A stretch of 64,000 nucleotides of DNA. Source: DASXAI01 sp963728985. Lineage in GTDB: Bacteria; Actinomycetota; Acidimicrobiia; Acidimicrobiales; Ilumatobacteraceae. The stretch lies in contig CAVSME010000003.1 of NCBI GenBank assembly GCA_963728985.1, positions 1,240,001 to 1,304,000 on the forward strand, read 5' to 3'. The notes under the pieces are model-generated. The model saw only the letters and a list, made by a program, of their open reading frames with translations, did no database searches and was not told the origin of the DNA. The position numbers were made by a program, and so were the translations under genes. This document shows, one piece after another, positions 60,092 to 64,000 of the stretch (positions are counted from its first letter, which is position 1; each line of letters starts with the position of its first letter).

Positions 60092-60441
60092 TGGTGTTCC
60101 TTTCCGCTGGTTTCGTTGAGGACGTCTTCGAAGCGTTCGAGGCGGGCTCGCCACAGGGTTTCGAGCTCATCGAGAAGTTCGTGGGCGCGGCGCAGTTGGT
60201 TGACCTCGCCCCGCACGAGCTGTTCCCGTCCGCTCCGGTGCTTTGAGACCAGACCGGCGTCGACCAGGACCTCGACGTGCTTCTGCACCGCGGTGAGGCT
60301 GATCGGGTACAGCCGGCCGAGCTCGCTGACGGAGCGCTCACGGTCGAGCGTCTGCGTGACGATGTCGCGCCGTGTTGCATCGCTGAGCGCGAAGAACAAC
60401 CGGTCGGTCTTCTTCTCGCGCTCGAGCCTTCCTACAACCAT
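60088..60441 (-). CDS. ArsR-family regulator (leaderless start)
   Basis: This 117-residue winged-helix repressor (DRLFFALSDATRRDIVTQTL, SVSELGRLYPISLTAVQKHVEVLVDAGLVSKHRSG) has no metal-binding Cys motif, so it probably does not sense arsenic. The start at ATG 60441 lies inside a 20-bp palindrome and only a few bases after the predicted transcription start. The mRNA is therefore probably leaderless. It is followed by the SRPBCC gene with a 4-base overlap. Confidence 0.9.
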   Translation of the reverse strand: MVVGRLEREKKTDRLFFALSDATRRDIVTQTLDRERSVSELGRLYPISLTAVQKHVEVLVDAGLVSKHRSGREQLVRGEVNQLRRAHELLDELETLWRARLERFEDVLNETSGKEHQ

Positions 60442-60477
60442 ATGGTTGTAGATTACGCCTCGGTCCGCCGATGTCAA
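60432..60477 (-). promoter_or_regulatory. Promoter and 20-bp operator of the ArsR-SRPBCC pair
   Basis: On the minus strand TTGACA (60477-60472) and TAATCT (60455-60450) are 16 bases apart. The perfect palindrome CTACAACCATATGGTTGTAG (60451-60432) overlaps the -10, the likely transcription start and the ATG of arsR. Binding of the ArsR dimer would block initiation, which gives simple autoregulation. Confidence 0.75.
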
Positions 60478-60493
60478 GCGCTGTAGTGGTGAC

Positions 60494-61117
60494 TCAGCGT
60501 CGCACGGGGTAACGGAGGTGGAGCGCCCGGGTGCCTTGCACCACGAGCGGGTCCTCGAGCATGACGTGGCCGCCGATCAGCTCGCCGAAGTAGCGGATGC
60601 CGCTGCCGAACAGCACCGGCACCTGGCTGATGCAGAGCTCGTCGACGAGCCCGAGGTTGAGCGCCTGCTGGATGATGTCGGCGCTGGCGATCGTGATGAA
60701 CTTGTCGCCGGCGAGCTCCTTGGCCGTCGCGATCGCCTCCTCGACGCTGCCGGTGAAGGTCGTCCGCGGGAACCGCTTCGCCGCGTTGTCGGGCGGCGAC
60801 CGATGGGTCACGACGACCACCGGTGCGCCGGCGGGGTGATTGTCGCCCCATCCGTCGGTCTGGTCGAACAGCCGCCGGCCTGCGATCAGCGCGCCGCAAC
60901 CGGACGTGAGATCCTCCAGCATCGGAGCGCTGGCGGCGTCGACCGAGAAGCTCATGCCTTCCTGAGCGCTCGGCACCACGACGTCTCCGTTCCAGTACCA
61001 GTCGAAGAGCTCCGCCGGGTTGTCGTCGGGCTGGGCGACGAACCCGTCCAGCGACATGCACATGTGAGTCAGCACCTTGGCCACGTCCATAGGACTCGGC
61101 TGGCGCCGCGGACTCAT
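60494..61117 (-). CDS. RibD C-terminal/dihydrofolate reductase-fold protein (first)
   Basis: This ~207-residue DHFR-fold reductase (VLTHMCMSLDGFVAQPDDN ... GCGALIAGRRLFDQTDGWG ... DKFITIASADIIQQALNLGLVDELCISQVPVLFGSGIRYFG) uses NAD(P)H in the family; the substrate here is unknown and it is not a true folate enzyme. The start is ATG 61117 or ATG 61090 (MDVAKVLTHM). It sits 72 bases after the second reductase gene on the same strand. Confidence 0.88.
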   Translation of the reverse strand: MSPRRQPSPMDVAKVLTHMCMSLDGFVAQPDDNPAELFDWYWNGDVVVPSAQEGMSFSVDAASAPMLEDLTSGCGALIAGRRLFDQTDGWGDNHPAGAPVVVVTHRSPPDNAAKRFPRTTFTGSVEEAIATAKELAGDKFITIASADIIQQALNLGLVDELCISQVPVLFGSGIRYFGELIGGHVMLEDPLVVQGTRALHLRYPVRR

Positions 61118-61188
61118 CGGTCGGCCATTGGCATCGCCGGGCGTCGAGAGGAATGCGCGTACGGGCTGGAGCCCGTCGTTCGCCGTGG

Positions 61189-61860
61189 TTACCGGCGCCA
61201 GAAGAGGAGGTGCGTGACGCCGCTGGGGCTGGGCACGGACTCGAGGTGGAACCGGTCGAGCAGGTCCTCGGGGGAGGTCCAGAGTCGCTCCCCTCGGCCG
61301 ATGTCGACCGGCGCGACGGCCACATGGATGGCGTCGACGAGATCCGCCTCGAGGAACTGTCGAACCGTGGCGACGCCGCCTCCAACCCGTACGTCCTTCC
61401 CGTCAGCGGCGTCCATGGCTTGCCGCAACGCCTCCGCGGGCGTCGCCTCGAGGAAGTGGAACGTGGTGTCGGCCAGCGTGAAGCTGGGTCGTTGATGGTG
61501 GGTGAGGACGAACACGGGGGTGTGGAAGGGCGGGGTGTCCCCCCACCACCCCTTCCAGTCGAGGTTCTCCCACGGGCCGCGCTGCGGCCCGAACTTGTTG
61601 CGGCCCATGATCTCGGCACCGATGTTCCGCGCGAAGTCGCGGGTGAAGTAGTCGTCCAGCCCTCGGGACCCGCCGGGCTCGGTCCGGCCCGCCCAGCTGG
61701 CGGTGGCGAACGCCCACGAGGCCAGGTCGGCCGGGAGGCTGGCGGCACGGCCACCTCGGACCTCGGCATGCCCGAAGGGCGCCTCGAGGCTCTGGCCTTC
61801 ACCGGCGCCGAAGCCATCCATCGAAACCATGAAGTTCTGCACTCGTACCAGTTGAGACAT
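61189..61860 (-). CDS. RibD C-terminal/dihydrofolate reductase-fold protein (second)
   Basis: This 223-residue relative of the neighbouring reductase (VRVQNFMVSMDGFGAGEGQ ... IMGRNKFGPQRGPW ... KDVRVGGGVATVRQFLEADLVDAIHVAVAPVDIGRGERLW) has NADPH-fold features. It is too different from its neighbour to be a recent duplicate. It starts just after the SRPBCC stop and so belongs to the ArsR-SRPBCC-reductase operon at 62711. Confidence 0.88.
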   Translation of the reverse strand: MSQLVRVQNFMVSMDGFGAGEGQSLEAPFGHAEVRGGRAASLPADLASWAFATASWAGRTEPGGSRGLDDYFTRDFARNIGAEIMGRNKFGPQRGPWENLDWKGWWGDTPPFHTPVFVLTHHQRPSFTLADTTFHFLEATPAEALRQAMDAADGKDVRVGGGVATVRQFLEADLVDAIHVAVAPVDIGRGERLWTSPEDLLDRFHLESVPSPSGVTHLLFWRR

Positions 61861-62349
61861 TCAGGCCACCCCGAGATGGCGCGCCAGCTTCTGCATCGTC
61901 TGCAGACCGAGTTCGACAGCGCCGAAGCCGATGGCTGCACGTCGCTGTTCGACGGTCGGGTGGAGCTGTCGCAGGGTCAGCACCGTCTTTCCATCGGCTT
62001 GTTCGTCGAGAGTGATCGTCACCCGGAAGCGCGCCGGGTCATCGTCGGCGTCGGAGCCGTGATCCATGACCAGCCTTGCGCCCGGAACAACTTCGAGGTA
62101 GTCGAAGCGGTTGGTGTAGACGGTGCCGTCTGGGGAGGTCATGTCGAAGCACGCTCGGCCCCCCGGGCGCACGTCCATCTCTCGGACTGTGCAGGTGAAG
62201 CGCTCGGGCCCGAACCATTGGCAGAAGGCATCTGCGTCGGTCCACGCGGCGAACACGGCTTGGCGTGAGGCGTCAAGCACTCGAACGAGGACGATCTCAC
62301 GGTCGAGCGCCCACGTCGTCGGGTCGGTGATGCTCGGGGTTCCGCTCAT
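61861..62349 (-). CDS. SRPBCC-domain protein
   Basis: This 162-residue START-fold protein (IVLVRVLDASRQAVFAAWTDADAFCQWFGPERFTCTVREMDVRPGGRACFDM) is of the AHSA1-like group. Its start overlaps the ArsR stop by 4 bases and its stop adjoins the reductase start, giving a tight three-gene unit. Ligand unknown. Confidence 0.9.
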   Translation of the reverse strand: MSGTPSITDPTTWALDREIVLVRVLDASRQAVFAAWTDADAFCQWFGPERFTCTVREMDVRPGGRACFDMTSPDGTVYTNRFDYLEVVPGARLVMDHGSDADDDPARFRVTITLDEQADGKTVLTLRQLHPTVEQRRAAIGFGAVELGLQTMQKLARHLGVA

Positions 62350-62711
62350 GGCTTCTCCAATGTCGGTGGCGTCGCGGTTCGGTCAGACGTGCGCCGGAGG
62401 TGCGCATCGAGGCGGTCGAGGCGCTGCTCCCATGCCGCTCGGGTGTGCTCGGCCCATGCGGCGATCTCGACCAGAGGCTCCGGCCGCAGTTGGCATGGCC
62501 GCCGTTGTCCGTCTCGGCCGCGACTGATCAGACCGGCCTGCTCGAGAACCTTCAGATGTCGGGAGATGGCCGGGAGGCTGATCGGGAAGGGTTCGGCCAA
62601 CTCGAGCACCGTTGCCTCACCGTCGGCCAGCCGACGCACGATCGAGCGCCGCGTCGCGTCCGACAAGGCGGCGAAGACGACGTCGAACCGATCGGGGGCC
62701 GTCACGGGCAT
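62346..62711 (-). CDS. ArsR-family regulator
   Basis: This 121-residue winged-helix repressor (FDVVFAALSDATRRSIVRRLADGEATVLELAEPFPISLPAISRHLKVLEQAGLISRGRDGQRRPCQL) is the first gene of the ArsR-SRPBCC-reductase operon. There is no classical metal site. A strong promoter and a dyad lie just upstream, so autoregulation is likely. Confidence 0.92.
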   Translation of the reverse strand: MPVTAPDRFDVVFAALSDATRRSIVRRLADGEATVLELAEPFPISLPAISRHLKVLEQAGLISRGRDGQRRPCQLRPEPLVEIAAWAEHTRAAWEQRLDRLDAHLRRTSDRTATPPTLEKP

Positions 62712-62742
62712 CGTCGCTGTCCCTCCGGCTGATACTTCACAG

Positions 62743-62777
62743 GTTCGTTATTTAACAGAACATCTAACTACCGTCAA
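62743..62777 (-). promoter_or_regulatory. Promoter and operator of the second ArsR operon
   Basis: On the minus strand TTGACG (62777-62772) and TAAATA (62754-62749) are exactly 17 bases apart. An AT-rich dyad, GTTCGTTATTTAACAGAAC on the plus strand (62743-62761), covers the -10 box; its core is GTTA-N2-TAAC. It is the only clearly AT-rich site in the area. Confidence 0.7.
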
Positions 62778-62815
62778 GGGTCTCGGCGTGTCGACTGCGG
62801 CGTGCCGTTCGAGCA

Positions 62816-64000
62816 TCAGGCGGCGTGCAGCGACGTCCAGTCGTCGATCACGGCCTGGTTGAAGTACGGGGCGTACATGTTCAAGGAGTACCAGCCGCAC
62901 ACGCCGGTCTTGCGGAAGCAGCTGTCGGTGTATGTCGGTCCGAAGTCGACGTGGCTGTTCACCCCCACGACGTACCACTTCCCGTTGATCTGCTGGAACA
63001 CCGGCCCGCCGCTCGATCCGCCGGTCATGTAGCAGCCGAACGACTGCGACCACCAGGCGCCGTAGCTCACCGAGGCGTCGACCGCCTCCCGGACGTACTG
63101 CGCCGCCGAGTTGAGCGTTGAAGCGCAGAACACCGGGTAGCAGTCCTCGATCGCCGAGCAGTACTTGTTGAAGTACCCCTCGCTCGGATACCCCATCGCG
63201 TACTTGAGGCCGCCCGGCGGGTCCGAGGCGATCCCGAACCAACCGACGCGGTCGCCGATGAGATAGCCGCTGGAGTCCGGATCGTTGAAGACGAGGAAGG
63301 CGAAGTCGGCGCCCTGGTTGGCGCCGCCCTGGTACTGCGGGGCCACGAAGTAGGCGGTGGCGTACCAGTAGCCGTACGGGACCGACTTCCCGTACTGCTG
63401 CGGAGCGAACGAATAGCCGGTGTGGTTGACGCAGTGGGCAGCGGTGATGACGAGGTTCCGGGCGACGACGGTGCCTGAGCACGTGCCGGTCACCTTGCCG
63501 CCGTCCACGCCAAAGAGCCGCCCGATGGCGGGATCGGCCGGTGTCTGCGGGTAGCCCCAGTCGCCGACGGGCCACGCCGTGGTGTCAGCGGCGCTCAGGC
63601 CGCCTGCGGTACCGGTGACGGTGTCGGCAGCCAGGGCCACCTCGAAGTCATGAAGGTCCGGCCGGACACCGAGGCGATAGCGATCGTCGATGGGAGTCGC
63701 CTTGGCGGCGATCCCGCTGAGCGAGGTCGCCGTGAGCGTGGAGCTCAGGGTGGTGCCGTCCTTCGGCGTGCTGCCGCTGTCGCCAGCGGTGAAGTAGCCG
63801 GTGATGTCGATGATGACGTGGGCGGTGCCGGTGGAACCGTTGAAGACGGCGACGTTGCCATCGGCGCCGACTTGGACGGTCACGAGGTTCGGAACGTTCT
63901 GGCCGGCGACGAAGTTCAGGTTCGAGGCCAGCGGTCGGTCGGCGCCGCTCGGGTAGACCGTGAGGAACCCGGGGGTGGTGGGCTCGGTGACGGTGACGTT
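62816..64000 (-). CDS. Secreted trypsin-like serine protease with 'DTR' domain (5' end cut)
   Basis: The visible 394 residues lack the N-terminus. The first ~70 residues are the end of a 'DTR' domain (TEPTTPGFLTVYPSGADRPL ... IIDITGYF). A protease domain follows, with the triad His in LVITAAHCV, Asp in GADFAFLVF and Ser in TGGSSGGPVF. Several Cys pairs in this region suggest disulfides, so the protein should be exported; the signal peptide is outside the window. It probably degrades extracellular protein or processes surface proteins. A run of small hydrophilic residues separates the two domains. Confidence 0.88.
   Translation of the reverse strand, partial: NVTVTEPTTPGFLTVYPSGADRPLASNLNFVAGQNVPNLVTVQVGADGNVAVFNGSTGTAHVIIDITGYFTAGDSGSTPKDGTTLSSTLTATSLSGIAAKATPIDDRYRLGVRPDLHDFEVALAADTVTGTAGGLSAADTTAWPVGDWGYPQTPADPAIGRLFGVDGGKVTGTCSGTVVARNLVITAAHCVNHTGYSFAPQQYGKSVPYGYWYATAYFVAPQYQGGANQGADFAFLVFNDPDSSGYLIGDRVGWFGIASDPPGGLKYAMGYPSEGYFNKYCSAIEDCYPVFCASTLNSAAQYVREAVDASVSYGAWWSQSFGCYMTGGSSGGPVFQQINGKWYVVGVNSHVDFGPTYTDSCFRKTGVCGWYSLNMYAPYFNQAVIDDWTSLHAA

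Overview
The window is high-GC DNA packed with genes on both strands, most likely from an actinobacterium of the Acidimicrobiia type. This placement is inferred from several traits: an acyl-CoA carboxylase with a small epsilon-like partner, many class III CoA-transferases, mycothiol-type DinB-fold enzymes, frequent GTG starts, Thr/Pro-rich stalks on exported proteins, and a recurring 'DTR...GYF' surface domain. No phage, insertion sequence, integrase or CRISPR array is visible. The replication, tRNA and SRP genes mark it as chromosomal.

Layout. 0-7 kb: a truncated response regulator, an alpha/beta hydrolase with Cys in the nucleophile position, a frameshifted ankyrin protein, a ferredoxin-MBL fusion, a DUF1697 protein, an epoxide hydrolase, a membrane protein and a frameshifted DUF2252 gene. 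7-8 kb: an RNA-processing hub with tRNA-Ser(GGA), tadA and tRNA-Ser(CGA) on the minus strand and the SRP RNA on the plus strand. 8-18 kb: a flavin oxidase divergent from a CoA-transferase / crotonase-like / cyclase / flavoprotein-like run, then a large NHL-propeller surface protein and an amidohydrolase. 18-22.5 kb: a SET-domain protein, dnaX-ybaB-recR and an EamA transporter. 22.5-32 kb: parts of the ethylmalonyl-CoA/propionyl-CoA pathway (thiolase, crotonyl-CoA carboxylase/reductase, methylmalonyl-CoA epimerase, acyl-CoA carboxylase beta and epsilon), interleaved with methyltransferases, a 5'-3' exonuclease, LigC and a SIMPL protein. 32-46.8 kb: mixed housekeeping and stress genes (ArsC-like, Pcm, CoA-transferase, superoxide dismutase, Ada-AlkA fusion, zwf), a membrane PI-PLC-like protein, a molybdopterin oxidoreductase and a patatin. 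46.8-49 kb: a possible small RNA and an Hsp70-transmembrane-Ig protein. 49-54.6 kb: a TetR regulator, the remains of a Rieske oxygenase, a phosphotransferase, and an ECF sigma factor with its YCII/DGPF partner. 54.6-59.5 kb: a ketoacyl synthase, an orphan molybdenum hydroxylase large subunit and a lipoprotein. 59.5-62.8 kb: two ArsR-SRPBCC cassettes around two RibD-type reductases, with clear promoters and operators. 62.8-64 kb: a secreted trypsin-like protease, cut by the window end.

How the parts work together. The carbon genes fit acetyl-CoA or C4 assimilation and propionyl-CoA metabolism through crotonyl-CoA, ethylmalonyl-CoA and methylmalonyl-CoA. The three exported proteins at 13-16, 36-37 and 63-64 kb share one beta-rich domain next to different partners (NHL propeller, collagen-like repeat, protease), which suggests a lineage-specific surface module.

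The observations most worth checking are: that shared domain; a roughly 160-nt imperfect palindrome just before the carboxylase gene; the promoter-to-terminator unit at 46.8-47.05 kb; the crotonase fold with both catalytic Glu replaced by Gln; the Hsp70-TM-Ig protein; the ArsR operator that covers its own start codon; and three broken genes. I did not find a complete, obviously new defence or mobile system.
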